Shown in pieces: positions 43,461 through 54,716 of a stretch of DNA of 64,000 nt (positions are counted from its first letter, which is position 1; every line of letters begins with the position of its first letter). Source of the DNA: Liolophura sinensis (taxonomy: Eukaryota; Mollusca; Polyplacophora; Chitonida; Chitonidae); the NCBI RefSeq assembly GCF_032854445.1, contig NC_088295.1, positions 79,452,028-79,516,027 of the forward strand, written 5' to 3'. The notes below the pieces were generated by a model. The model was given only the letters and a program-made list of their open reading frames with translations. It searched no databases and was not told the DNA's origin. The position numbers were made by a program, and so were the translations under genes.

Positions 43461-43528
43461 GTGATGGATACATTTCACTGGGAGAGTTCAACCCAAGTAT
43501 GGACAGACATCTTGGCCGGACACCATGA
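43461..43528 (+). CDS. Prohormone-like secreted EF-hand protein, exon 3 (second half of EF-hand, stop)
   Basis: Encodes DGYISLGEFNPSMDRHLGRT plus P, then TGA at 43526-43528. Joined to exon 2 the sequence reads DKDGDGYISLGEF, an EF-hand loop with Asp at loop positions 1, 3 and 5, Gly at 6, Ile at 8 and Glu at 12, so all calcium ligands are present. The acceptor TGTTTGTTTTTCAG is strong and the phase fits exactly. Only one EF-hand is visible, which is unusual because these normally pair, so dimerisation or a partner may be needed. Whether this domain is retained in a processed product is unknown. Confidence 0.75.
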
Positions 43529-46401
43529 GACGAGGTCACGTGATATCTACGGGCTTCCGGAAATCTCCAGGATTGGATGTTCTCCGTCGAAATTTGCTCT
43601 TGATTTGTACATTCAAACCTTCTAGACTGACGCTCAGTCATCACCGTTTATTGCTGAGAAACTCCCACTTTACAGAATTGCACTTATACATTAATTTAAG
43701 TTGCTGACAGCAGCCACGATGGATGCCACATGTACAAGAAGAGTGACCGCCTTAAAAGTGTATCCTACTAGGAGCGGTTAACATACAGCTCCTGAAATAC
43801 CTGAAAAATTCCACTGAGTAGATTTCAAACTGGAACTTCCCTTGTTTAGTATATAGTGTTGTTGGTAATGATAGTATGGAGGTGTGTGATGGTTAGCCCG
43901 TATTGTATGTATCAGATAACGGTGTGACTTGTACAGAAACATGCATAAAATATATCCCGCATTAAGCCAGTGTTCTTGCGAAATCTAATCCCCAAAATCA
44001 CGCCCAGTTCGACTTTCAGTGCAAGTACATGTAGCTCCAAGTGTTCCGTACCAGTTGTGATATCTGTAAGTCTCTCATACCCCACCCATTCCCATTCCAC
44101 ATGCCTCCTCCGATACCTGTATGACACACTACTAAACGGTATTCGACTTTCGCTTATGTCTCGCGAGAGCCGCGGGATTTTCCGACTAAGGTGTAACAGA
44201 TAATGGAAAGGTATGGTTTCATCGTAGGATAAGTCGTTCGTCCTTCTCTTGTATGTGAAGACAAATCATCCCTTAATTTTGTATGTTGCAATGCACTGGG
44301 TATTAAATAATAATTTAAAGGTCAAGGTCTTTCCGCATTCTGTTATCCCTACTCACAAAATCCCGTTACTTTCGCGAGATTTCCGCGGAAGTAGAATATG
44401 GCTTATTGTGGCCATGAACTCATACATAGAGCTTGTCTTGGTGATAATTAGCGTCAGCTATAAAAATACCTAGCCTGTATCCACGACACAATTCCTTTTT
44501 GGAATCCATTTTAGTGCCGCCAAGTTGGTTGAAAATGCTCTCTTTAATACTCACTGGTCTACCGTATAACCTACTAAGCATTTTGAATAAGCGTTTTCTG
44601 TAATCGCTCTTTACGTGTGGTGTGTCTTCTTACCCGTAGACTTTTGTGATTGTTGTTGGTAGTATCGTTAGCACTAAGCTATTGCTCTACGTTTGGCGTG
44701 AACAGGGACTTTCGTCAGCTCACAAACTGGCCACACGCTAACCTATGTCAGCTATTGTATTCGGCAATCAAAAGCTCCTTCTTCTTTCTCCACAGTAGTT
44801 TAATGACTTGACCATTTGCTTTCTTTTAAAATTCCGTTTACGAACATACTGAAAAGTATTTAGTTATTAGTTATTTTTTAATTTATCTTTTTTTCCTCAG
44901 TTCTTATTTTTAGTTCCTGGTTTGTTCAACCTTAAAGTTTCTTTTCAGCGAGGGTTGTCTTTCTATGAAAGATCCACGTCATGGTGCCCCTGGCTAATTT
45001 CAGCCTGAAGCAGAAAATAAAACTCTTGACAATTCCACCTCTCAGCTTGTTATTAATTACTCTGGGTCCTTCTGGTTCTAATGGGGATCTATCAAACGCC
45101 CAAATGTTCCTTTCTGCGCTCATCATGATAAAATCACATAAAATACAGTACGACGTTATAAAAAAAAACGATAGGTTGTAACATTGTGGATGTTGTGCCA
45201 CAATCCACTTTTGACGTAAAAATAGCTCAAGGTCCTGCTTTAATTAAAAAATATCCCACCCCGGACCACTCAACAATTTGTTGAGGAAATCATAAACTTG
45301 AAGTGGTAATAATGGTCAAAAAGGACAAATCTCCAACTACTCTCGTGATACAGAGGCCCGTGGCCGTCCATAACTGCCTCTGCCCAAACAGCTCATGAAG
45401 ATGATAGAGATGGCTATCAAACTAACCCAGAATGGCCACTGGAAACAACCATACCACTGTAAGCCGATCCGTGTTGTTGTTGCAAAGCTACCTTACCAAA
45501 TTCGTTGATAGATTGGGTATTAAGTCTGGAGACTGTTTAAGGTTCATTTACAAGTGGGTGATCGGTGACACCAGGTATTGCTGAAATAGCTTTTATTTCA
45601 TTGGAACTGCTTAACTCGGTAGTCGTCACCTGCTTCTGTGTACGCCAGGTAAATGTTAACGAAGGTACTCCTCCATTTCAGTCAGTGAAACTTTGTACTT
45701 GTTTGCCACGATATTTTGCTCATACGGAACGTTCATCAGCTAACAGAGATTACATGACTTTTCACCTGGGTCAGACAACCAGGTGATTTTCGGCAGAGCA
45801 CTGAACCAATAGACTGGAATGCTCTATCTGAAGATACCATATACACCTATCATTAACCTAACGAATAATACAGCTTGAAAGATACCAGAACGTCTCTTTG
45901 AAAGACACCAAGAAGATGGGAATAACTATCCAAACCAGACGTTATTCATTGGTTGACACATCTGTGATCCAAGGCACGTTACGCTAAATTTCTAATTCCC
46001 GAGAGGTTGCGTAAATTTAAGATCGTTAATATCTATGAAATTTGTTTCGAAAACCATACCATTTTTTTCTACATTTTGATGATGATTGTACCTAGTCTGA
46101 TTAACTGATATACATATACACATGTACATGTCAAAACAATTATGTCTCTTTTTAAGCATAACACTCTCGTGAACTGGTTATGTCCTGCACCAAAACATGA
46201 TTTAATCACGTCGTGATTTGAGATTTTCCCGGCACAAGCAAAATTCAAAAACAGTGAAGTACTAGAGACCTTAAAGTTCGGAAATTACTTGATTTAGATG
46301 TTAGACTGACCGCTTACACAAAGCCTTCGGGGTGTAATGTAGGCCTACATATTACCATGACAACCAATACCATTGGCATTACGCCGCCACGTTGCTATGT
46401 G

Positions 46402-46655
46402 TTACACTTAAAATATTCATCCGTTAATTTTAAGAGAAAGCCTGCTGTCTGAGTGAAATTAGAATGTGTTCTGTTATTTTAACACAATATTCTGTCATAT
46501 TTAACATAATATCATGTTATAATTGTTATGTTGTTTTAAGAGAATATGTGTGTTATATTAAGAGAATATGTATGTACATTTAACAACATACATTCTACCA
46601 TCACTCAGAAAACAGACTTTCTGTTAAAATTAACAGATTAATTTTTGAGTGTAAG
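46402..46655. mobile_element. MITE-like element with long inverted ends
   Basis: The left end reads TTACACTTAAAATATTCATC and then GTTAATTTTAAGAGAAAGCC. The right end in reverse complement reads TTACACTCAAAAATTAATCT and then GTTAATTTTAACAGAAAGTC. The similarity covers about 70 bases. It has no coding capacity and no clear target duplication. A fragment of one end recurs at about 49380-49455. Confidence 0.8.
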
Positions 46656-47289
46656 GTGCACATTTTTATTCCATGGTAATACGCCCTTAGTTCAGTTGCA
46701 CTAAGGAGTGTGAGTGCTATTGAAAGTACATGTACCGTTTTTCCCCTTGTCAAAAATAAAATTTAAGGAAAGAATTCATGAAGTCGACCATTTATTTACT
46801 TATACATGCGAGGTGTATGCAGTTCTAAATATATTTCATAGTGATGTATGAATAAAAAATAAAAGCAAGAAACAGCATTTTTAAAGAAAATCGATTGTCT
46901 TCCCAGCATTACTGACAACTGATTACTGCTTCATCGCTTACATGTTACCATCTTTAATTACTATTTATAATATTATTTCATGCATATCCCTTTTGGTTTA
47001 TTATTGTTTTCGGTTGATTTGGAGATGGTCCTGCGATTATCGACTTGGTACGCCCCCTCAAGGTTTACGACGCCATGTAGGCCTATGTTGTATGTCGGGC
47101 ATGCCGCTTAGATTTCAAACAAACTGTCCAAACATACGAAAATTAAGACGAATTCAAGTAACGAAGAGCAATCAATTATACCTGGAAGACGCACAGAATG
47201 TTCTAGGCGCGTAAATTTAAGCAGTATCTAAATTGTGTTCCACGCTAGAGGTAAGCTGTCATCACTCTATTGTGTTTCATGAGGAGGGA

Positions 47290-47525
47290 GGGCGGGGGGG
47301 CGAGAGGTTGGCTTGCTGGCGCAGTGAAGTATCAGTGAGCCTCTCAGCAATGTGGTCCCTGACTCGAGCTCATGCTGGCTTCCATTGGTCGTGAGTGAGA
47401 AGGTCTTCCAACGAGCTGCAGATGGTCAAGGGTTCTCTTCGAGCTCTACCCGGTTTTCTCCCACTATAAGTCATCTTATCAGTCAAATATTGTTGAGTAA
47501 TGCGTAAAGCACCAGTGAAGTAAAC
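47290..47525 (+). mobile_element. SINE type 1, diverged
   Basis: Keeps GCGAGAGGTTGGCTTGCTGG, AGCTCATGCTGGCTTCC and a GTAATGCGTAAAGCACCAG tail with many changes. Confidence 0.75.
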
Positions 47526-48126
47526 ACATTTTAAACATGTACAACAATTAACATATATCCAACGTGGCGATTTTATAAGATGATGCATATACGTCCGTAG
47601 TCCACAGGTATATGTCCTTTGCCACAATTACTATGAAGCTCCAGAGATTCTGCACTCACTCTAAAAGTTGAGACACTTTGAGTAAAGTCGTTTGATGGAA
47701 TAACCTGGAAACCCAGCACCCTGGTGATATACATGTATATGTATGTGTCGCCATATGTTGCACCCTTTGGTATATTGCTATACAAGTAAGAACATTTAAC
47801 AATGTGAAAACTGAAACTATCCCACTTGTCATAAAGTCAGTGCGACATGAAGCCGTAGTTGTCTTTGCATATATGCAAATGCATGTAAGATGTACTGGTC
47901 ATTTGAACAGTCTCTATAGTTTCCTTTAAATCCAGAGAAGGTGGATGCACTTCAGAAACTTTGCGAAATACGGCTTATTTAAATTGGCGTGCGTGTAGAA
48001 CATGAACATGGTAAATGCGTTTGATGTAACTTTATGACAGCTCTGTAAACCATGTTACCGTAGAGTTTGGTAGAATACTATTATATACACATTGATTCCA
48101 ATAGTGCCACCATGCAAATTTGAGTC

Positions 48127-48370
48127 AATAAGCGTGCTGGCTTAGAGCAATGACTCTGGAGCCTCTCACCAATGTGGTCGCTGTGAGTTTGTCCAGCTCA
48201 TGCTGGCCTCCTTCCTGGTCGTAAATGGGAGTTCTGTCAGCAATTTGCCGATGATCGTGGATTTTCCCGGGCTCTGTCCGATTGCCTTCAACCACAATAC
48301 TGGCCGCCGTGGTATATGTGAAGGATTCTGGAGTACGGTATAAAACACCAATGAACTAAATAAATAAATA
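48127..48370 (+). mobile_element. SINE type 1, head trimmed
   Basis: Starts in the tRNA-like head (AGCGTGCTGGCTTAGAGC). B-box-like GTGAGTTTGTCC has a small deletion. The body and an AAATAAATAAATA tail are intact. A diverged, internally deleted copy with the same tail is at 48765-48895. Confidence 0.88.
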
Positions 48371-48764
48371 TATAAAGTCAAAAATCCGAACGTTGTAATG
48401 ACGAACCTTTCCGTCAGATTTGTAGCTTGCTGTTCATTATTTCCTAAGTGATGACTTTTCTTGGCCAAACTTGTAGTGTTCATGTATTGCAAGAGGCCCG
48501 AGTTACCATTGCGCGTGAAAAGGTACCTATTACTCGTCAACTTCGAAGTCCTTACAGTAAGTCAATAGACCTTTGGCAGGTTTACTGAGGGAAAAGTGTG
48601 CTATGCAGATAATAACACGTTTAATCTGTTTCTAAAAGACACGATAACCCAGGAAACCACGCGATCACAACCTAAGACAGATTTTTGGACACATCTATCG
48701 GTCCATCACAAATACACGTATGGTTTTAGAAGAGGCGTGATGGCCACCCTTTTTTAGTGAGGTG

Positions 48765-48895
48765 GCCTTTGGGGTTTAGTGCTTAGCGTACTATAGCGCA
48801 GCGCAATTACCAGGGAGCCTGGTAGTTTCCTCCCATCATAATGCTGGTCGCCGCTGTATAGCGTAAAACGTCAATGAAATAAATAAATTAATTAA
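48765..48895 (+). mobile_element. SINE type 1, internally deleted
   Basis: The head (GGTTTAGTGCTTAGCGTACT) runs into AGTTTCCTCCCATCATAATG and then the AAATAAATAAATTAATTAAT tail; the B-box part is gone. Confidence 0.8.
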
Positions 48896-49230
48896 TAAAT
48901 TTTTGTTTACTGTCAACGGAAACAGGCATATATACTCGTGCATAACAGGCACGTCTTTCCACAATTCGCGGTGCAGTACAAAAGTTCACAAATGATATAC
49001 GTCAAGGTCTTTAAAAATTATTAAAGGGAAGGAAATTTATTGCATACCGGTACTTGTAATAGGGACGAAGTTTGTTAAAGGAGAATTGCAAACTGATGGT
49101 TACCTCCCCTTTATACGGAGCCGTAAAAGTGTCATGGTTAGAAAAAAAGTTTAAATAGAAAAAAAACACGCACACACCCAATTTTCAAAGTGTCAGTTAT
49201 GTTTTTTTTTTTAATAAGTCGTGCTCACTA

Positions 49231-49354
49231 GATAATTGACCAATAGAAATGAACAATTATGTCGTGTGCACGGTTTAATAAAGATCTCGTGCGCACGCTT
49301 TAATAAAGATCTCGGGCGCACGACATAGTTGTGCATTTCTGTTGGTCAATTGTC
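49231..49354. repeat. Foldback (palindromic) element
   Basis: The arms GATAATTGACCAATAGAAAT...GTGCACG (49231-49272) and GCGCACG...ATTTCTGTTGGTCAATTGTC (49316-49354) are inverted copies with few mismatches. The short loop contains TTTAATAAAGATCTCG twice. An RNA or single strand would form a stem of about 40 base pairs. Confidence 0.88.
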
Positions 49355-49969
49355 TCATTAAGATATTAGGCTAAATATGACAGAATTTTGTGTTATAGTA
49401 ACAGAATACATTCTATCAGCATTCAGACAAAAGATTTTTTAAAATTAACAGATAGATAGGCAATAATGGTGGACGATATACATGTATAAATAAGCCTACT
49501 GTCTTGCTTATTATCATCAAGGCCGTTAGGTTGAGGCATAGAATCCTCTCTCACATCCACTGGTGGTTGTGGAAGACATAGCGATTATGTGGGTGGTAAA
49601 CTGATGACAATATGTGACGTACAGCAAGACAAGGCTCTGATGAGCAGAGAATTCAAGGCAACCTTGGAAGACCCACCGAGATTTTCGGTCTTATTTAAAG
49701 TGAAAGAAAACAACCAAAAGTAAATAAGCAAAAGTCAATGGATAGACCATAGAAAACTATATTTAAAAAAACTATACCTTTTTATTTATTTATTCTTTTC
49801 TTAGCTTTATTTTGATTGACAAATGATGTTAACTGTCTGAATTATATTGTTGTCTTTATGTGCCGTATTTTCTGATGTCGTAAGTAGTCGAGAATGTTGC
49901 AAACGTGTCGTATTGAGGAGGACATTGAGAAGGAGCAGGTGTGTCGTTTGAGACCGCGCTCCCCTAGGA

Positions 49970-50229
49970 AAATGCACGTGACGTCAGGGCATGCGCGTGA
50001 CGTCACACGTTACTCGAGGCCAATGAGCCCAGCTCCTTCAGCTCCTTTTGAGCAGCCCCTTCAGCTCCATTTCGCTCCAAAACTGACCCATGGGTGATCT
50101 CCATTTCGTTCGCGCCAAAATTGACCAATGGGTGAGCTCCATTCGTGCTAAAACTGACCAATGGGGTAACCGTGCGGTTTTGGCGCCTGAATTGCGCTGA
50201 CGTCCGCGTTGTGAAGGTGTGTGAAGAGA
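49970..50229 (+). repeat. Left terminal inverted repeat of the Polinton-type element
   Basis: Contains subrepeats combining AGCTCCTTCAGCTCC, ATTTCGCNCCAAAACTGACC and CAATGGG, plus two CGTGACGTCA motifs, and ends inward at TGACGTCCGCG...GGTGTGTGAAGAGAG. The same inner end occurs in reverse complement at 56130-56175. The outer limit is an estimate. Confidence 0.85.
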
Positions 50230-50234
50230 GTGAA

Positions 50235-51845
50235 GCTTTTGTCTATACAAACAGAAGAAAAGTAAATATTGAACTTTTCTTAGGTAAAAAGAAAATTGAA
50301 TTCAAAGACAAAGTGAAATACCTAGGTATGATTCTCGATAGCAGATTAACATGGAAAAATCATATTGATGACCTCACAATTAGATGCCAACGCGATCTGA
50401 ATCTAATGAGATGCATTTCAGGCACTAAATGGGGAGCCAACAAAACCACACTCATAAAAATGTACCAGTGTCTAATTCGCTCCAAAATAGAGTATGGTGC
50501 AATAGTCTATCAATCCGTGTGCAAAACTCTACTACAGCAAATTGATAGTGTCCAATATTCTGCCTTAAAAGTAGCAACAGGAGCCTTCAAAAGCACTTCG
50601 CTTTGCAGTCTCCAAGTAGAAACACTTGAAAAACCCCTTCACCTTAGAAGAGAACAACTAAACCTCAAATATGCAGGAAAAATAACCGCTTACGGTAATA
50701 GACATCCATGTTACAATTTAATCCTCCCATATTCTGAATATGAATATCTGGGGAAAAAATGAACATGGACAATAGGATGTGAAATCAACAGACTACTTTG
50801 CAAATATGACATTGCCTTTGCCAAAGCAACAAGAAAACGCATATCAACAACAACCCAAGCGGTTATTGCAAACTCCCCAAATAGACACTGCACTCCACGA
50901 CCAAATTTCAAAACTGGAAAACCCAGTATATATCAAAGCTCAAGCCTTAGAACACTTCCACAAACACTACAACGGTCATCTAAAATATATACTGAAGGAT
51001 CTAAAATTGTGCAAGGTCACACTGGATCATCATTTGCAATACCAGACCTAAACATAGTTAAAAACTATAAACTACCCAACCACCTCTCCGTCTATACTAG
51101 TGAATTAGTTGCAGTTACAATACTACAATGGATTCTTGAGAACAAACCAAACCGAGTAGCCATACTAAGCGATTCCCTCAGCGGATTAATTTCAATCCAA
51201 AACTCCAAATCTGAGAGCAGACCAGACCTCCTACAAGAAATAATCTCGCTAACTAACAAAATACAGAAACAAAAAACCGAAATAGCATGGGTTCCAGCAC
51301 ACGTTAATATTCGAGGAAATGAAATTGCAGATCAGGCAGCAAAATCGAGCCTACAGAAATGTCAACAAGGTACAAACGTCCCCCTGAACCAATCTGAAAT
51401 ATATACATTGATCAATACTCAAATTAATAATCAGTGGAAAGAGGAATGGGATAAAGAATCCGCGGACGGTGGCACTATAAAATATTAGACGGAACGATTA
51501 CAAAATTAAATTCGTTCCAATTACTGAATGACCAAGATGATAAAAACATATCACGCCTGAGACTAGGGAAAACAGGGCTCAAAGCACATCTAGCAACTAT
51601 AATCCAAAATTCTTCACCAACTTGCCCAGCCTGTCAAGAGGACGATGAAACCATAGAGCACTATTTGCTGCAATGTATTAAACACAGTAAAGAACGAAGA
51701 CGATTGGCAGAATGCCTGAAAATCTACAAATGTGAACTTGACCTTAAGACTATCCTTAACCCCAAACCACACCTGAAAGCACAAATATTCTCCTTACTAA
51801 AAGAATACATCAAATCGACGGGTTACGAAAGCCGAATCTAATAAA
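50235..51845 (+). mobile_element. 5'-truncated LINE (reverse transcriptase end, RNase H, zinc knuckle)
   Basis: Three reading frames joined by at least two frameshifts encode the 3' end of a non-LTR retrotransposon. First comes the RT thumb region (KVKYLGMILDSRLTWKNHI, 50240-50762). An RNase H domain follows (51009-51488), with SELVAV, ILSDSLSGL and VPAHVNIRGNEIADQ. Last is a cysteine/histidine motif, CPACQEDDETIEHYLLQC (about 51620-51670). The first RNase H acid appears as Glu (YTEGSK) instead of Asp. There is no catalytic RT core (no FADD motif), so it was truncated on insertion or later. It ends near TCTAATAAAACATAATTG. Confidence 0.88.
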
Positions 51846-52060
51846 ACATAATTGACCAACAACGGCGATATCTTGATTCTGAGGGCCATTTCTGCTCTAG
51901 TCAACAATACGTCACGTTCTCTGATTAAAAACAGTGCATTTTCCGAAATTACCAAACACATATACAAGCCGTGACCGCGCTGTACCACGGCAACTTGAAA
52001 CACAGGTAACCCACCTCCGCCGGCTTGCTTGGTATAATAGTCGATGAAGGACAAGCACAT
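51846..52060 (-). pseudogene. Short Polinton-type protein remnant (QRGHGL motif)
   Basis: Reading - from 52060 gives MCLSFIDYYTKQAGGGGLPV and, shortly after, VVQRGHGL. A Gly-rich YYxKQAGxGLPVF...QRGHGL start is, as I recall it, typical of a short basic protein next to the structural genes of Polintons (pX-like). The reading frame then runs into LINE sequence, so the 3' end is lost. The family assignment is from memory of motif style, so moderate confidence only. Confidence 0.5.
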
Positions 52061-52109
52061 GGCGGGGTCGTCTACGACGTTCATTGCAAAGGTAATGCGC
52101 GTCACTGTC

Positions 52110-53142
52110 CAAAGAACTGTCAGCACCAGTTTACCGGGTTCAAAGGCGACTAGTTGCCCCGTGTCATCTCTAATATCAATTTCCACTGTCGAGAAATGCT
52201 TGCGCCGTACGGGGATGTATTCCACGTGTTGAAAGGTCTTAAAGATGTGTTGCCCGTACTTTCCTTTCGTAGTGACCAGCCGCAGCAGCGGCACCAGCGT
52301 GTCTCCTACCACACACGGTTCGACAATGTCCGGGCACACGTACAGCGTGGGTCCTCGGCACCGATATATGGCAGATCTTCAGGTCCCATGAGCCAGTCGT
52401 GCGGTAAGTTCAGGAGCTGCTTCAGACGCGGGCTTAAACCGAGCCCCAGTTGTTTCTGAAACCGGAGGCTGTATTTCCGCTGCACATCATCGAAACGGAA
52501 CGTCAAATCACCGGCGTGAGCCTTGAGTAAAGGGATGTGTGTGTGGGTCAAAAAGTCGGTCAGGCCATTGGCGAGGTATTTGGGTAAAGGGTAATAGCCT
52601 GCTGCCAATGTTAACTTATGTTTAGCGCGGTGCGGGTCCTCTTTGGAGTCTAAGACATACCACACTTCGTCATGCCGCATGTTGAACCAGGTAAAGTCGC
52701 GAGTCAAATGCATGGGCTGTGACAGTTGGGTGGTGAAATGCGTCAAGGTATTACTGGGAAAGTAGTCGAGCGAGCTGTTACTGGGCAGCGTGACGTAAAA
52801 TATGTTAGTGAGGTGATCTCCTCTGGGCGGACTAAACGTTTTCCATCTGGCGGTGGGCTGGTTCGTCGTCGGACTTAGCTGCTGGGCGACTTGGTATTGA
52901 TCTTGAAACGTACGGTACCGTTGAAGGGTGTGGTGATACCGCTGGATTTTCTCATCCTCCTAGAGAGTCGTGTCGTGGAGGATCGATGCCATCTCTTGGT
53001 CGAGAGCGTTGAGAGCTTTATCAGTACTGGGCACGGGGTACCGGGAGACGGGGTATGGGGGTCGTGGCCGCGTGAGCCGTGGCAGTGAGGGGGGATGGGG
53101 AGGGGCCAAGCAGCGCTCCAGTGAAACCACCGCGTTGAACAA
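52110..53142 (-). pseudogene. Polinton-type structural protein remnant
   Basis: It starts around KALNALDQEMASILHD and is followed by an in-frame TAG at 52960-52962. The same frame continues with EDEKIQRYHHTLQRYRTFQ. It shifts frame near 52306-52339 and ends with VEIDIRDDTGQLVAFEPGKL. The VEIDIRDDTG..V.FE.GK ending and the LD.EM..IL....EK...Y...LQRY start resemble conserved proteins of Polintons and adintovirus-like elements, probably a capsid component. One stop and one frameshift make it nonfunctional. Similarity further upstream, in another frame to about 53347, is unclear. Confidence 0.65.
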
Positions 53143-53491
53143 TCCTTCTTTGCTTATGCAGGGGAACGCTTTTCTGTAACTTCACCGCTGTAACTTCCCC
53201 TTCTGAACCCGCAATAGTGGAACACATTCTTGGCACATTCATACAAACACCGAAGTAAACCCCGATCGTTGCCGCGCAGCACGGGGTGTCAAATGGTTCA
53301 AGCAAGCAGGGACAGCAAGGGCCGCAACGTTGGAGCTGGCGCGTCATCGCGTCACCGCTTCCGTCGCCGCGTGTGAGGAGGGCGAGGTAGATGGACTGCG
53401 ACTGCTGCTTGTCGCCGCGGTTGAGGAGGGCGAGGTGAGCGGATATGCTACTCCCGCTGGTCCCGCGGTCGTCACCGGTTGCAGTTCGGTC

Positions 53492-54487
53492 TCATAAAAC
53501 GTCCCGAGCAACCGTTTCCCGTTCAAGACGAGAGAAGGTGCGGACTATGCGGAACATTTCCGTGCTCCAATTCGGGAGGTACCATTTTTCGAATTTCCCT
53601 TTCACTTTATCGCCGGTGCGATAAGGGTATACCGATCGTTTGGACGTGGGTAGACCGTAAAATGCTTGACGCACTTCTTTCTGGTTTTGGGTGGTGACTT
53701 CGATGCGGGCCCGCCGTATACGCTCGATGCGGACCAGCGCCGATAAGGCGTCCAGGTACCGCCGAGTGTTGTGAGCGGTGAAATATTTGCACATGCGTCC
53801 TTTCAAAGTACTGTTAAACCGTTCTACCACGGGCGCTTTGGCCTTGTTAAACGTGTGAAAGAAAAACACCCCGTTGTCGTTTAAAAATGCCTGAAACTTT
53901 CTGTTCAGAAACTCTTTGCTCTCGTTCTTTGGCAGGTACAACGGTCCCGTCTTGAAAATGCGTTGAAACGCCTCGATCAGACGAACACCGGTTTTGGTGC
54001 GCAGTGGAACCATCCAAGCGTACTTGGAGAGGACATCGATGCAGGTAAGTAGGTAACGGTTGTCGTTGTTCTCTTTGGCAAACGTTGCCATGTCGACAGG
54101 TCCGCCTGCCACTGACTGTCTATACCCACAACCACAACGAGGGTAGCGCCGTCGAGCGGGACGGTGCTGCGTGTACGTGTCCTGCTGGACCAGCCAAGCC
54201 GACACGCGGGCCCGACTCACTTTGAATCCCTGTTGCCGGGCTGCCTTGAGCAAGGGCTGAACGCCGCTATTAGCCGCTGGACTGTCGGGGTCATAGTACA
54301 ATGCGTGTAGAGTCGGTATCGACCGAGTCTCGACCTGCGAGCGTTCTCTGACCTCGCTTTCGTCCCCGCCGCGGCGGCGGCGGCTGATGCTGCTGCTGCT
54401 GCTGGCGAGGTGGCTGACGGACGGCGCTAGGCATAGTCCGGCATCGTCCCTGTGTCCGTGTATAGGACTAGTGAGTGAACTTATCAC
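53492..54487 (-). pseudogene. Retroviral-like integrase of the Polinton-type element, catalytically damaged
   Basis: An open frame of 331 codons. The recognisable domain begins at YYDPDSPAANSG (residue 64) with an N-terminal helix-turn-helix-like part. DDE core landmarks follow: VDMATFAKEN (Asp 132), YLLTCIDVLSKYAW, then YLPKNESKEFLNRKFQ, and VVERFNSTLKGRM (Glu 222). The second catalytic Asp, expected where TDKGxEF occurs in relatives, is replaced (PKNES), so the triad is incomplete. GDKVKGKFEKWYLPNW near the end matches the C-terminal part of Polinton integrases. The first 60 residues look like read-through from repeat sequence, so the true start is uncertain. Confidence 0.85.
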
Positions 54488-54716
54488 AGACAGCGGATGG
54501 ATATATTATCCAGTGTACATGCATATTCAGGTTGCCAAGACCGACCACGTGATCATCCATTGGTCAGTTTAGGCGCCGAGGAGCAGAAGGAGCTGCGCTC
54601 AAGGGGCTGTTCAGGAGGATCTGCTCAACCTCCAACATACCAGTGAGGTGGCTGGCGGCAGGTGCGAGGCCTAGTCCGGTGTCGTCCCTGTGTCCGTGTA
54701 TAGTCAGTGAACCTGT
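54398..54716. repeat. Internal duplication with a buried terminal-repeat fragment
   Basis: The block GAGGTGGCTGACGGACGGCG through GTCCCTGTGTCCGTGTATAG (54398-54480) is repeated with changes at 54647-54716. Between them, 54554-54600 (CATCCATTGGTCAGTTTAGG then GCAGAAGGAGCTGC) matches the right terminal repeat in the same orientation. This suggests two elements, or a nested rearrangement, within the 49.97-56.43 kb block. Confidence 0.7.

Larger units (their letters stand above)
43529..49960. other. Noncoding region 3' of the prohormone-like gene
   Basis: It contains a MITE-like element (46402-46655), two moderately diverged SINEs (about 47290-47525 and 48127-48370), an internally deleted SINE (48765-48895) and a foldback element (49231-49354). 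No gene is recognised, and no polyadenylation signal can be tied to the gene with confidence. Confidence 0.6.

Noticed and set aside
50038-50250. - strand open frame with repeated LARTKW-like peptides
   Set aside because: It is the terminal-repeat subunits read as protein.
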